A stretch of 64,000 nucleotides of DNA from Xestospongia muta (Eukaryota; Porifera; Demospongiae; Haplosclerida; Petrosiidae). The translations under genes and the position numbers were made by a program. The notes under the pieces were generated by a model, which searched no databases, was not told the DNA's origin, and saw only the letters and a list, made by a program, of their open reading frames with translations. Where the stretch lies: the NCBI GenBank assembly GCA_963693285.1, contig OY848922.1:6250923-6314922 (forward strand), written 5' to 3'. Of this stretch, positions 1-10,462 are shown one piece after another (the first letter of the stretch is position 1; every line of letters begins with the position of its first letter).

Positions 1-354
1 TTTTTGTCATATATATACTAACATTGAATAATAACTACTTTTTTATTTACTTATTTTGTCAATTAATAATAGTGTTTTTTAGTCTGACTACAAATGAAAC
101 AGATCTAGATATATTGTTTTAACCAATTCATAGTCAATTCATACCTAGTACTACAATATTAGCAATATACTGTTTAAATTATCGAATGAACTCCTCATAA
201 GTTTCAATCAATGACATCACAAATGATAGCATTGCAAATAGTGGAAAACATTGTAAAGTTGACTACAATACAGTCTATATTCTCAGGAAATCAGCTTTTG
301 TAATGTGATAGTTATGACAATGTATATAATAAGTAATATTAGTAACTTTTATCA
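1..354. other. No gene seen (left edge)
   Basis: AT-rich sequence downstream of the gypsy pol ORF on its coding strand. I see no LTR-like TG...CA block, coding exon or repeat here. The pol C-terminus becomes unlike the family just before this stretch, so the retrotransposon probably ends near 355. Confidence 0.4.
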
Positions 355-2754
355 TCATTGGTTGATATAGCTATTGCTAACATACGCATGATCTGTTTGA
401 TACATGTTCTGTAAAATTAAATATAAACGAGTTTTGACATTGCCTTCTAGTTTCTTTAAAGATGACTTAAATGTTTGAACTGCACGTTCTGCAAGACCAT
501 TGGAACTTGGATGGTATGGTGAAGTACGTATATGATGAATACCACTTTGCTTCATATAGTCCTTAAATTCATAGCTAGTGAAAGCTGGTCCATTGTCAGA
601 AACTATTTGCTCTGGGAGACCATGAGTAGAAAAAATTTGTTGTAGCTTTTGAATAGTAACTTCAGATGAGGTTGAATTAACAATATGAACTTCGAGCCAC
701 TTTGAATAAGCCTCGATTAGTACGAAAAAATATTTACCTAGAAATGGTCCTGCATGGTCAATATGAAGACGAGACCATGGTTTCTGTGGAAATTCCCAAA
801 AGTGAAGAGGTGCTTTTGCTGGCACTGGACGATTTGATTGACAGGTAAAACAGCCTTGAACTTTTCGTTGAATATCCGAGTCAATACCTGGCCACCGTAC
901 GTAAGAGCGAGCTAACATTTTCATTTTAGTAATCCCTACATGGGTTTCATGAAGTTGATTTAGAACAATGTCCTGTCCTGCTTCAGGGATAATGACACGA
1001 CAACCTAATAATACACATCCGTCTAAAACACTCAATTCTGTGTACCTTGTATGAAATGGAAGGATATCAGCTGTTGGGTTGGTAATATTCCAGCCACACT
1101 GTACCAACTTTCTGACACGAGACAATAGAGGATCCTTGTCTGTCCAGACTTTTATTTGAGATGCTGTAACAATGGCCTGATCTAAATGATTGAGTAGATG
1201 ACAAAGGTCACCTGGTAGGGGAACTTGAGAATCATTGAGAGTAGTTTGAAGAGGTAATCTACTGAGAGCATCAGCTGTGGACATACTTTTTCCTGGTTTG
1301 TACTTAAATGTGTACTGATATGCAGCAAGGGTGAGTGCCCAATGTTGAATTCTTGCTGAGGCCAATGGAGGGATTTGCTGAAATTCACCTATAAGTCGTT
1401 CTAATGGTTTGTGGTCTGAGTATAATGTGAAATGAGTACCATACAAATATTGGTGAAAACGTTTGACAGCGTAGACGATAGCTAAAGCTTCTTTTTCTAG
1501 TTGAGAGTAATTACGTTCTGCTGGAGTGAGAGTATGAGAGGCAAATGCTATTGGTTTTTCTGAATTGTCTGGCATCTTATGAGCCAGTACAGCTCCAACT
1601 CCATATGGAGAAGCATCAGCATATACTAATAATGGTTTTGTACTGTCAAAGTGAACTAACAGTGCATCTGATTGTAGGAGTACTTTGACTTTGTCAAAAG
1701 CAATTTGTTGGTTCTGAGTCCAATTCCACTTGGTACCTTTACGTAGCAGTATATGAAGTGGGGACAATGTAGATGATAAGTTTGGCAGAAATTTGTGATA
1801 ATAGTTGACGAGACCTAGAAAGGCTCTTAGTTCTGTGATATTGGTAGGAGCAGGTGCTTTCTGGATTGCCTGAACTTTAGCAGGTGATGGATGTAAACCT
1901 GTGCTGTCAATTATGTGACCTAAATATTCCACTGAAGTGGTGGCAAAGGTGCATTTGGATCGTTTCAGGGTAATTCCAGCTGATGATAGGCGAGACAAAA
2001 CTTGTTCTAGTTTTTGCATGTGATCTGCTTCACTAATACCAGAAACTAGAATGTCGTCTATGTAAACACAGACGTTTGGAAGACCCTGGAGGAGGTTCTC
2101 CATGAGATGTTGAAAAATACTAGGAGCTGTTGAAATCCCAAATGGTAAGCGCTCAAACTGAAATAGACCTTTATGAGTATTGATAGTAGTGAACTTTTTG
2201 GAATCAGGATCTAGAGGTAACTGTTGATATGCTTGACTGAGGTCTAATTTAGAAAACAACTTTCCTCCTTGTAATGCAGCAAAAATATCTTCGATTCGAG
2301 TGAGAACTCTGTTGACAGTGACTTTATAATCACCACAGAGACGCATTGAGCTGTCTCGTTTCATAATAGGAACAATAGGTGCTGCCCATTCAGAATGTTG
2401 AACTGGAGTAATGATACCTAAATCTTGCAATCGTCTGAGTTCAACTTCTATCTTATTCTTTAGTCGATAGGGAACAGGCCTGGCTCTGAAAAATTTAGGT
2501 GCAGCCTCTGTATTGACGTACAATTTAGCAGTGGCGTCTTGTAGCAAACCTAGAGAATCAGAAAACAAAGAATTATATTTATTAATGAGAGGAGTTAATG
2601 ACTGTTCCTGAAGTGAGTAGATAGAGTTCCAGTCTATCTTGATCTTTTCTAACCAATTTCTCCCGAATAAACTTGGTCCATGACCTTGTACTACTACTAG
2701 TGGAAGTGTCTGTGACTGACTTTTATAACCCACTTGAACGTCGTAGGTTCCCAT
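355..2754 (-). CDS. Ty3/gypsy retrotransposon pol polyprotein (PR C-terminus, RT, RNase H, integrase), 5' truncated
   Basis: A 799-residue open frame encodes the pol of a Ty3/gypsy LTR retrotransposon. In order it shows the end of an aspartic protease (GRNWL around residue 32), a reverse transcriptase with the catalytic box YIDDILVSG (about residue 232), an RNase H with YADASPYGVGAVL (about 375) and YSDHKPLE (about 440), and an integrase with an HH-CC zinc domain (HETHVG...CFTCQSNR, about 605-645). The integrase keeps the DDE residues in IDHAGPF, VSDNGPAF and NGLAERAVQ. The frame stays open upstream to a TGA at 2862-2860 and includes protease sequence such as TTYSGDNL, so the first ATG is not the natural start. 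Gag, the protease active site and both LTRs are missing, and the last 25 or so residues no longer resemble the family. It is a truncated but still open copy. Domain assignment is from motifs. Confidence 0.93.
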   Translation of the reverse strand: MGTYDVQVGYKSQSQTLPLVVVQGHGPSLFGRNWLEKIKIDWNSIYSLQEQSLTPLINKYNSLFSDSLGLLQDATAKLYVNTEAAPKFFRARPVPYRLKNKIEVELRRLQDLGIITPVQHSEWAAPIVPIMKRDSSMRLCGDYKVTVNRVLTRIEDIFAALQGGKLFSKLDLSQAYQQLPLDPDSKKFTTINTHKGLFQFERLPFGISTAPSIFQHLMENLLQGLPNVCVYIDDILVSGISEADHMQKLEQVLSRLSSAGITLKRSKCTFATTSVEYLGHIIDSTGLHPSPAKVQAIQKAPAPTNITELRAFLGLVNYYHKFLPNLSSTLSPLHILLRKGTKWNWTQNQQIAFDKVKVLLQSDALLVHFDSTKPLLVYADASPYGVGAVLAHKMPDNSEKPIAFASHTLTPAERNYSQLEKEALAIVYAVKRFHQYLYGTHFTLYSDHKPLERLIGEFQQIPPLASARIQHWALTLAAYQYTFKYKPGKSMSTADALSRLPLQTTLNDSQVPLPGDLCHLLNHLDQAIVTASQIKVWTDKDPLLSRVRKLVQCGWNITNPTADILPFHTRYTELSVLDGCVLLGCRVIIPEAGQDIVLNQLHETHVGITKMKMLARSYVRWPGIDSDIQRKVQGCFTCQSNRPVPAKAPLHFWEFPQKPWSRLHIDHAGPFLGKYFFVLIEAYSKWLEVHIVNSTSSEVTIQKLQQIFSTHGLPEQIVSDNGPAFTSYEFKDYMKQSGIHHIRTSPYHPSSNGLAERAVQTFKSSLKKLEGNVKTRLYLILQNMYQTDHAYVSNSYINQ

Positions 2755-2859
2755 GATATGGAGATTGTCACCTGAATAAGTGGTGAGTGTAATGCTCGTC
2801 GACTGTAACTTGTCTGTTGGACTTGCTATGGCCCGAAAGGTTTGTTCACTAATGTGGTT

Positions 2860-4179
2860 TCAATATCATTCCAACAAATTTTTGTTCAGGAGCACATAAA
2901 ACATTTAATGAGCATATATATAATAATAACATGATATAGGACATCTGTATAGGAGTGTTACTATAGAGCATTCACTATTTACTACTAATTGTGTCATGTA
3001 GATAAGCTCTTCTTGTAGTGTGAAATCCTTAAAAGCTTTAGTTTGTTCAAGAGGAGAAGAGTCACCCAGATATGTGAATACTTTACTATTCAAACTCTTT
3101 ACACATAGCAACAGACCCAATCTATATATTCAACTTAAAAATGTGTTATGTATATGCAAAAATAGTGTTCTAGTGCTACAAAGCTGTAGCAAGCCAGAAC
3201 ACTCTTTCATTTCCAATTGCATCTGTTTACAATTCCTTTTGATCTTCATATTTAATAAACAACCATTTTCTTCTTAGTCAAGCATATATTTGCTATTAAA
3301 AAATAAAAATTATACTTTAATTATGAGGAAAACTACATCACTATAACACACCTATATGCAAATTAATGAAATAATAAATATGATTAAAAATACTATAATG
3401 TATATTGAAGGTAAATAAGTGATAAAATTTCACACACACACTACATTTAATGTATTTCACGCTGAGTTTTAAATGTGTAGAATTCTTCTTAACTATGAAT
3501 AGACCCTAACTGTACTACCTTATTTGGTTTTAAAAAGGATTGATTGTAATATTAATGAAGTGTTTATAATTACTTTTCTTTATCATAAAAGTTGATGACA
3601 TAAACGAGTGAAGTACACAAACATAACAAAATAGTTAGATTAGTATGAATGACAAAAGATACCACACTAGACAAAAAGCTAACTATCCTGTAAATTTGGC
3701 TTATTGGATATGAACAGGATAGTTGAGCCTGAGGTATCCTCATGATTTACTGTAGTTGTCCTGATACAGTATATGCCACATTTTGGTCAGCTAATGATAT
3801 CTGAAATAATTTGTTACCTATAATGTGTCAAATATGTCACCTATTAGTAGATGTAGGATAATGGATAGATAGGTCACATTTAGTTAACATATAGAATGAG
3901 GCATAAATATTATTGAATTTAATTTAGTACAGAAATTCATGCTAACTTGGGTCAATAGTAATAATACATGAAACTTTGTCTGAATGCAAGTGTAAAAAAT
4001 ACAAATGTTAAGAGAACAAAGATTTTTTCACTCTATAACAACCGTCCTCATGGATGCAGATCTTTGAATATGAACAACGCTGCTTTATTAATCGTATAGA
4101 AACAAAACTATAATAACTTGGATGTTCAAATTTATCAGCACACCAGAATTGCATAGGCTTACCTATCCTACCAAATTGT
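2860..4179. other. Intergenic stretch, nothing firmly identified
   Basis: Only short ORFs occur. A minus-strand ORF at 3120-2905 has a protein-like composition (for example VKSLNSKVFTYLGDSSPLEQ) but no recognised domain and no clear splice partners, so I do not call a gene. The rest is AT-rich with no repeat structure I could see. Confidence 0.35.
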
Positions 4180-4880
4180 CAATGGGGGAGATACCATAAA
4201 CAAATAGCTATTGTCAAGTTTGAAACCTCATCTACAACACTGAAAGAAACAGGACCAAAGTGATGTATCTTTACAGGAAGAAAGCTACTGTTGTTTCTAA
4301 TTGGGTATACAAAGGAGTAGGAAATAATCCAAAGATTGCTACATCCCAATGTGTAAGAGCATCTAATAGGAATTTCATATGTTGAAGTTAATGAAAACAC
4401 AATCATTATAATGCCATTTTGTAGTTGAATGAGCTCAGATACAAGTGTATCTAAAAAGGTGTTCATGTGAAGGTTTGGCTCATGAGTCGAGGTCTAGGTA
4501 ATATTCCTACTGTTAAGACATTCTCCTTTTTAAAGCGAGACATATGTGATAAGTTCATAATTGTTAGGTATATCATCCCAACTGAGTATGTGAAATGCTT
4601 AAACCAATCCACATTCAGCATTAGTGCAATTATGTTCAATGGGATTTTGTATCTGATGTTCGTATAAATTTTTCAAATTTCTCCATCATAAACATCAGTT
4701 AAGTTTGTATTTCAACTATCTACATAAGTTGATAAAACCAGGACGTAGAACCATTTGCTGTATATACATTTTCAAAGGGTAATAGCAGTAAACTTTTAGT
4801 GGGTAGTAAATACACTTGCAGAAGAAAAACAAACAGACTTCAACAAAGTAGAACAACATGGTTGACGAAATGTCTTTACA
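4180..4880 (-). pseudogene. CACTA/EnSpm (tnp2-type) transposase relic
   Basis: Reading the minus strand across frames gives a string of motifs, in order, of the metazoan CACTA/EnSpm transposase (Transposase_21, tnp2-like): CYYPLK...MVLRPGFINLCR, DVYDGEI, IALMLNVDWF, YSVGMIYLTIMNL, RFKKENVLTVGI and FLDTLVSELIQLQNGI. These match the family order LRPGF...DVYDG..W...LNIDWFQP...YLTVMNLPR..RFK.EN..LVG..P.P.....FL.PLV.EL. Several stops and frame changes interrupt it, so it cannot encode a transposase. The family call rests on my recollection of the consensus; the stops are seen directly. Nearby sequence up to about 5.5 kb may hold more of the same element but I could not read it confidently. It may be relevant to the CACTG-ended element at 33.9-37.2 kb. 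Confidence 0.65.
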
Positions 4881-4899
4881 AAATGGTTAGGAAATTGAT

Positions 4900-6617
4900 T
4901 GTTTAAGCACCTGCAGTTCTATTGTGAAAGTGAACATGAGATATGTTCATGAACAGTAAGGCATTCTGGAGAAACAAAATAAATGAAAGGTTTGACTTCT
5001 ATTGGTGAACAGTTACTTTTTTTAGCCATATACAATGAAATTGCAAACTTGTTAAAATGTGAGTTGAATGTTGAATACTTTGCTGAATACTTTCGACATA
5101 AACTTAATCAATTCATCAATTGTATTCTCAGGAATGTAAAGGAACGCCTACTTACTCCACCCACAAACGTTGAGCATACGCTTCAATCGTAGTGTGAATT
5201 GTAAGGACAGCTAAAGTTCTAACGAGTCTGCGTTCCTATATTGACATGTCTTCTTTTTTGAACCTGAAATGGAACGGTAAAATGTACACTTTTACAAACT
5301 AGTTGTACCTCTTGCTCTGAGGAAGATTCAAAAAAGGTACGGACAAATGCCAGAAGAAAGAGAGCGTTACCTGTATCCAAAGTCTGGAGAAAAAACTACC
5401 TGTCAATCGCAATAGAAGAAACAAGCAACCTAGCAATAGTTATAAATTCAAAGGACTTACAAAATCAACAGAGCCAGTTCTAAAGTTTTACCTATCATCA
5501 ACTACACCAACATTAACACCTCTTCCTTCACAAGTTTCCACTGACGGTACGTTATCTAGTTAGTATTATTGTTAGACATTTTGTTAGAATTTGTACAGTA
5601 GAAAGTACAGACTTTGTTGAGTATTGTGTTACATAAATATTGACAAGTTGTGCTTACATTTATTATTTAAACTTATTGTATTTGTGTAGGCCTAAGTGTA
5701 AATTCTTTTAGTAGTCCATGTACTCCATGTACATCTGACCCCAATGTATGTCTGAAGAGTCTGTAATTGGCAGTATGAAAGAAAAGGTAGAAGGCATTGA
5801 ATCCAGTTGTAATACCGGGAAGAAAACAGTATGGCCAGATAAATATCCAATACAGTTAGCGTAAGTTACTAAGTTTCTATGTTCTTGATTTATCACTTCA
5901 CTACCACAGTGAGAGACAAGACGAGTATATAACGTTCTTTAGAGTGAGAATGAGTCCTTCACTGGTTTCCAGATAGGGAACGGGTTAGTTTTAATATTTG
6001 TTTTTTGTGTTTTACTTCTTATTTTTGCCTATGCATTAGCAAAACATACCTAGTATTGAAAACAAGAGAGTTCTTGATACTTTATTGAAAGAACTGTAAG
6101 CACTGAATCCAGTATTTCTGACTGATAATATCTCTGGTTAGTTTAAATTTAATGTTGTTAAGCACATTCATTTTGTCATAGTATATGATCATCACAAGCT
6201 AAGAGGCAACTTCTAAAGAGAGTCTGAGGGCCTTTCTAATCTCAAAATCGACTAGATGATATTCCCAGATGGATTTAAACTTGCTTAAAAACACATTTAT
6301 TATAGAAATGTATATTTCATTTTATATAACAGTGATGGTTTAATGCAATATCATTTCAATGATTGAAGGAAATATGACAAAAATGTGACATATAATTAAC
6401 TTTTACTGTCAAATTTAACATAGCTAGATATGTCACCTTTCATTGGCATGATAGGTGCTAGCTATAGTGCCCTACCCTGCATCTGTAAATCTACAGTATA
6501 GGTCGAACTATCCTTGATACCCAACATGTAAGAACATTTAACCTATACTTAATCTATAATGAAGAGATAATGATACAGTATTGTTGTGTTTTATTCTAGT
6601 GCCACTCATACTGACTG
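4900..6617. other. Unassigned AT-rich stretch
   Basis: No convincing gene. It may contain the remainder of the CACTA relic (4.9-5.5 kb), but the translations are too broken to call. Short ORFs on either strand lack recognisable motifs. Confidence 0.3.
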
Positions 6618-6673
6618 AAAGTGATCATTAAAAGTCCATATGTCATGACATATGGACTTTTAATGATCACTTT
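6618..6673. repeat. 56-bp perfect palindrome
   Basis: The segment beginning AAAGTGATCATTAAAAGTCC is exactly its own reverse complement over 56 bases: two 28-bp arms with no spacer. The flanking bases (G at 6617, A at 6674) do not continue the symmetry. It could extrude a cruciform or be a minimal foldback transposon relic; no target-site duplication is obvious. Confidence 0.95.
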
Positions 6674-6797
6674 ATAAATTTTGTTAAACAATAAAGTACA
6701 GCTTCTTACCAATAGAGTAATTTATTTATAATATATATTGTGTTCATTCACTCAATAATCATATCATGGAAATAGTGGACAGCTATATACACAAGTA

Positions 6798-7108
6798 ATG
6801 ATGAACCTGAAGAAAGTGATTATAATCATACTTCTGTACACAATTTTTGCTCAGCAATTTGGAGGAGGTGTATTGATTGATTTGTTGGGCACTCTTGGTA
6901 ATATTAAGTTAAATAATTGCACTACATACATAAACACACAGTATACAATAGATCAAGTAAATTTCTATATGTGCATTAGATGCAGACATTTGATTTTGTT
7001 CCAATAAAGTATCCATTAAATGTTAGTAACATAAAATTATATAAGCTCTTAACAGGTAATCCTAGCCAAAGTCTCTTTCACGTGACTCCTATTCAGTGTA
7101 ACTACAGG
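6798..7108 (+). CDS. Possible first two exons of a small secreted protein
   Basis: An ATG at 6798 opens a frame starting MMNLKKVIIIILLYTIFAQQ, which looks like a cleavable signal peptide, and runs to a candidate donor (TTG|GTAATA) near 6896. A second candidate exon (about 7055-7108, between AACAG and GTAATG) continues in phase as GNPSQSLFHVTPIQCNYR. Further in-phase segments may lie at 7907-7949 (SRFIVDRTYAVASN, donor GTAAGT), about 8435-8476 (ANSIGATPTLNLKE, donor GTAAGT) and 8881 onward, followed by AATAAA near 8985. No domain is recognised, and the later exons do not all keep one phase. This may be a fortuitous ORF; I offer it as a candidate only. Confidence 0.3.
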
Positions 7109-7622
7109 TAATGAAATTTGTCTTTAAAATTTTTTATTTGAAGGTATTCGGTTTCAATTCATTGAAAGGATTCATTAGTTAATGGAAGTTAGCAAAAGTA
7201 ATAGTAAATAAGTAGGCCTCTTCTGTCTTTTGTCCAGCAATTTTCAATGCATTTTTAACAAAAAGTTGTACACATCATATAAAATCCCATTCACAGCTGT
7301 TACAGTTAATCTTCTCAATTCAGCAGTCTTTAATACAAACATACTGGAGAATAGTTTCATTGTATAAATTTCACTGTCATTATATCCACAAAATATGTCA
7401 ACCTCACATGATTGACTTTGATCTTCATCATCACTAAAAGAATTATTAAATTCATGTTATCTGTGCTATGACATATCATAGTGTCTCAATCTTCCATGTA
7501 ACTACAGAAATTGTGTGACTCAAAGTTGAGTTATTTCACTAATAAAGATGACAATAATATAATATTATATTGATATAAAGTCATTTATGTATGAGAATAT
7601 CAATTTACTTTGGTAGTATATA

Positions 7623-7681
<59 letters not shown>

Positions 7682-9101
7682 TGTAACAAATATATATATA
7701 TATATATATATATAGTATGAAACAAATATCTTCAAATTGTACTATACATATATCAACTGTCACTAGCTAATTAGCTATGTTATACTTTTCATACTCCTAT
7801 AATGTCAACAGTATTAGAGATATCACTAGTAACCGTTAACTACCATTAACAGTTTGTTTATTGAGTTAGCTGTTAATGTCACTTTATTTTATATTTTATT
7901 AATCTAGTCGATTCATTGTTGATAGGACATATGCAGTAGCTTCTAATTGTAAGTTAATTATCATTATGAGTTAATTAAATGATGTATCCTTTGTACGTGA
8001 AATATGTCACGTGATTAAACCACAAGACCTCGTGAAGGCAGAGAGGATGCGGCTCTCCTTGGTCTTGGTAGTAAGGTTAACATGACTAAGATACGCCTGA
8101 TTGATTAGTAAAGTATTTAATTGATTAAGTTCACTATTCTGTCTTTAACAGGTGTGTGCCGCATGACAGTAACAAGCTTATCATTGATAAGATATATTCT
8201 GTTAGTCAACTATTAAATCCATACCTACACTACCTTAATACCTTGATGTATGAACTGTGTTACTTATTTTTCTCTATCCTTTAGCTGATTTACTCTGTGT
8301 TGAGTTATTGCAGATATAGATGTGTTGACCATTTTGAGCTCAAAATAAACAAAATCAAACACTGAATATCCTATGCTTGCCATTGACTTCTAGTAGGCTC
8401 ATAATGATGAATATCAAATCATGCTGTGCAGGCCAATTCTATAGGAGCCACACCCACATTAAATCTCAAAGAAGTAAGTAATACTTTCTTTAATTCTGTT
8501 TACTGTTTTATCATCTAGTGTAACATTGACTGAAAAATACCAATGAAATATATGGCTTACATTTTTAATAGATCGACTGACCTTCTTATATAGCAATGTC
8601 AGCACATTTATAAACAACACGTACTGTAATTATGGTAGTGATGGTATGACTGAATATTTAATTTCATTGTGTTTACTTTCACCACTCTCTAATTACTCTC
8701 ACTGACTAATAGTTCTCACTGTATTCCTCTCCAAATGAGTGCTATCATGTTTAAACAAACTTTAGGGTATAGTATGTGTCTATCTTATCTTGTATATTAT
8801 CATATGTTGCTTTATTTTAGATCTATGTGATGCTGCTCCATTTCTCCTATAATGAGATATGACTTTGTTTCATTAATGTAGGTTCTGTTTCTGTAGTCTG
8901 TACATGTGATGGTGATATTCAGAGAGGTCTACTTCGTCACCTTCAAAATATTATGTTTGATTATTAAATTATTAGTAAAATGAAATAAAATCAAAAATGG
9001 TAATAAATCAACAACATATTATAGATAGAGTAATTGTCATCTTCATCAAAGGAATAGTCTTCGTTAATGAGTGTTCGATAAAGAATTTTATGTTTAGTCA
9101 C
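7109..9101. other. Mostly non-coding; (TA)n tracts
   Basis: Apart from the weak candidate exons noted for the 6.8-kb gene, I see no coding sequence. A long (TA)n microsatellite occupies about 7618-7678 and a shorter one 7690-7713, separated by a repeated AGTATG(T/A)AACAAATAT motif. Confidence 0.5.
7618..7713. repeat. (TA)n microsatellite
   Basis: Two runs of TA dinucleotides separated by about a dozen bases of AGTATGTAACAAA; the unit AGTATG(T/A)AACAAATAT recurs after the second run. Confidence 0.9.
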
Positions 9102-9561
9102 TAGTCTAGCGAGCTAGACCCTCCTCCTTTTTGATAAGCTGATGGTCGGAGGAGGGTCTAGAAGCGAACTAGGCTTACTGCCCCATTGGAATGTATGGAA
9201 TGTGGGGCAGTACCGCAATGTTTACATAGTGGTTATAAACTGTTATTACAACTGCCACGTGGAGGGTTTCCTTTGATGAAAATACCACTTTTCTACATTA
9301 GTGAACTGCCTCATTCCATTCTTTTCATGGGTGTAGAGTCGATAGCGTGGCTTTTTAGCTTCCAATATAGAAGGACAACAAACAAAAAACAATTCATGGG
9401 TCACGTGGCAGTTGTAATAACAGTTTATAACCACTATGTAAACATTGCGGTACTGCCCCACATTCCATACATTCCAATGGGGCAGTAAGCCTAGTTCGCT
9501 TCTAGACCCTCCTCCGACCATCAGCTTATCAAAAAGGAGGAGGGTCTAGCTCGCTAGACTA
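9102..9561. mobile_element. Non-autonomous MULE-type foldback element (MITE)
   Basis: A 460-bp element has 160-bp arms (9102-9261 and 9402-9561) that are perfect inverted repeats by base-by-base comparison, around a 140-bp loop. It is flanked by a 9-bp direct repeat TTTAGTCAC (9093-9101 and 9562-9570). Long terminal inverted repeats plus a 9-bp target duplication are the hallmark of Mutator-like elements. Each arm contains a smaller nested inverted repeat (CTAGACCCTCCTCC ... GGAGGAGGGTCTAG). There is no transposase. The zero divergence between arms and the intact target duplication imply recent insertion or ongoing arm homogenisation. Short ORFs that read through it are by-products of the symmetry. 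Confidence 0.93.
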
Positions 9562-10364
9562 TTTAGTCACTTGAACGAAAGGTTCTGGTAATTATTTGGT
9601 GTAATCTCCGTCGAAGGCTAGATAAAGAAAGATACTGACAGCAGTATTTCTTAGTGTGCAGATCGAGTTATCATTCTTAGCACGTAGTGATGTGTGCTAC
9701 CAAGGTATGGATAGACACAACGCCTGATTCCATTGTCATCACAATATGGTAAACAAAGCCAAATATTGTTCTGGGGATCAGTCTATTGACAAAATTTAAT
9801 ATCGTAAATTTCTTGCCATATAAAATATACCAAACCTATTGATAGTAGTCTGGTATAACCAATTTTGACTAGTATCCTTTCTAACAGCAGTATTAACAAT
9901 ATTTTAACCTGTGTATGAATGTACCATATTTATTTATATTGTTGTATGCATGAACATATTTTGTGAGAGACCTAAGACCTTCTTTATCCATTTTGATCTT
10001 GATTACATTTCCTTAATCTTTCTTAACCCTCAGGTAATCTCTTTAATAAGTGACAGCAACTTATTATTATAAGTTGTTGTCACTTTATTTAGTGTCACAT
10101 GATGAGACTATTATTTTTTTAATAAAGTTGGTAATAACATAATAGCTAAATGTGTTGACAGTACTTAACTTAAAAAGTAATTTTATAGCATGTCAAAGGT
10201 AATATTTATCAAAGATTAGTTTCACAAAAAATCATGTTCCTACACTCATAAAATAACCGTGTTCTGATAAAAATCTTATAATAAGCACTCATAACAAAAT
10301 AGAAGAAAATAACAAAGTATGATAAAATTAAATTTCATAAATATGTCTACATATATATACTGGC
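9562..10364. other. Intergenic, nothing identified
   Basis: AT-rich, with only short ORFs. A small imperfect dyad (AGTGACA...ACTTATTAT/ATAAGTTGTTGTCACT, about 10049-10085) could form a hairpin. Confidence 0.35.
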
Positions 10365-10462
10365 CTCATTATTATGGTGGATTTCACACCGTGTTGAAGT
10401 AACAAAGCAACAACATCTGTGTGGCCATTGTCTGCTGCTATTATCAGTGGTGTATGTCCATA
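10365..10462 (-). pseudogene. Decayed ankyrin-repeat exon beyond the host gene's stop
   Basis: The minus strand reads YGHTPLIIAADNGHTDVVALLLQHGV between an AG acceptor (TTGTAG) and a would-be donor, aligning with the 99-bp ankyrin exons at 47.7, 51.9 and 62.8 kb. It is 98 bp: one base is missing after GGTGTGAA, which shifts the frame, and the donor has become GCCAGT where the other copies have GTCAGT. About 600 bp of its flanking intron (10.5-11.1 kb) also matches 62.9-63.4 kb. It lies about 1 kb past the last Death-domain exon of the host gene, so it is either a duplication remnant or belongs to a tandem paralogue further left. Confidence 0.8.

Noticed and set aside
355..2859. Possible endogenous retrovirus with envelope
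   Set aside because: Only pol domains are present; there is no env-like ORF and no LTR, so a truncated gypsy retrotransposon is the simpler call.
8010..8110. GC-richer segment around CTCGTGAAGGCAGAGAGGATG considered as a tRNA or small RNA
   Set aside because: No cloverleaf, TPsiC or A/B box arrangement could be found.
9186..9521. ORFs of 100 and 91 codons on opposite strands
   Set aside because: Both read through the inverted arms of the foldback MITE and mirror each other; there is no codon or splice support.
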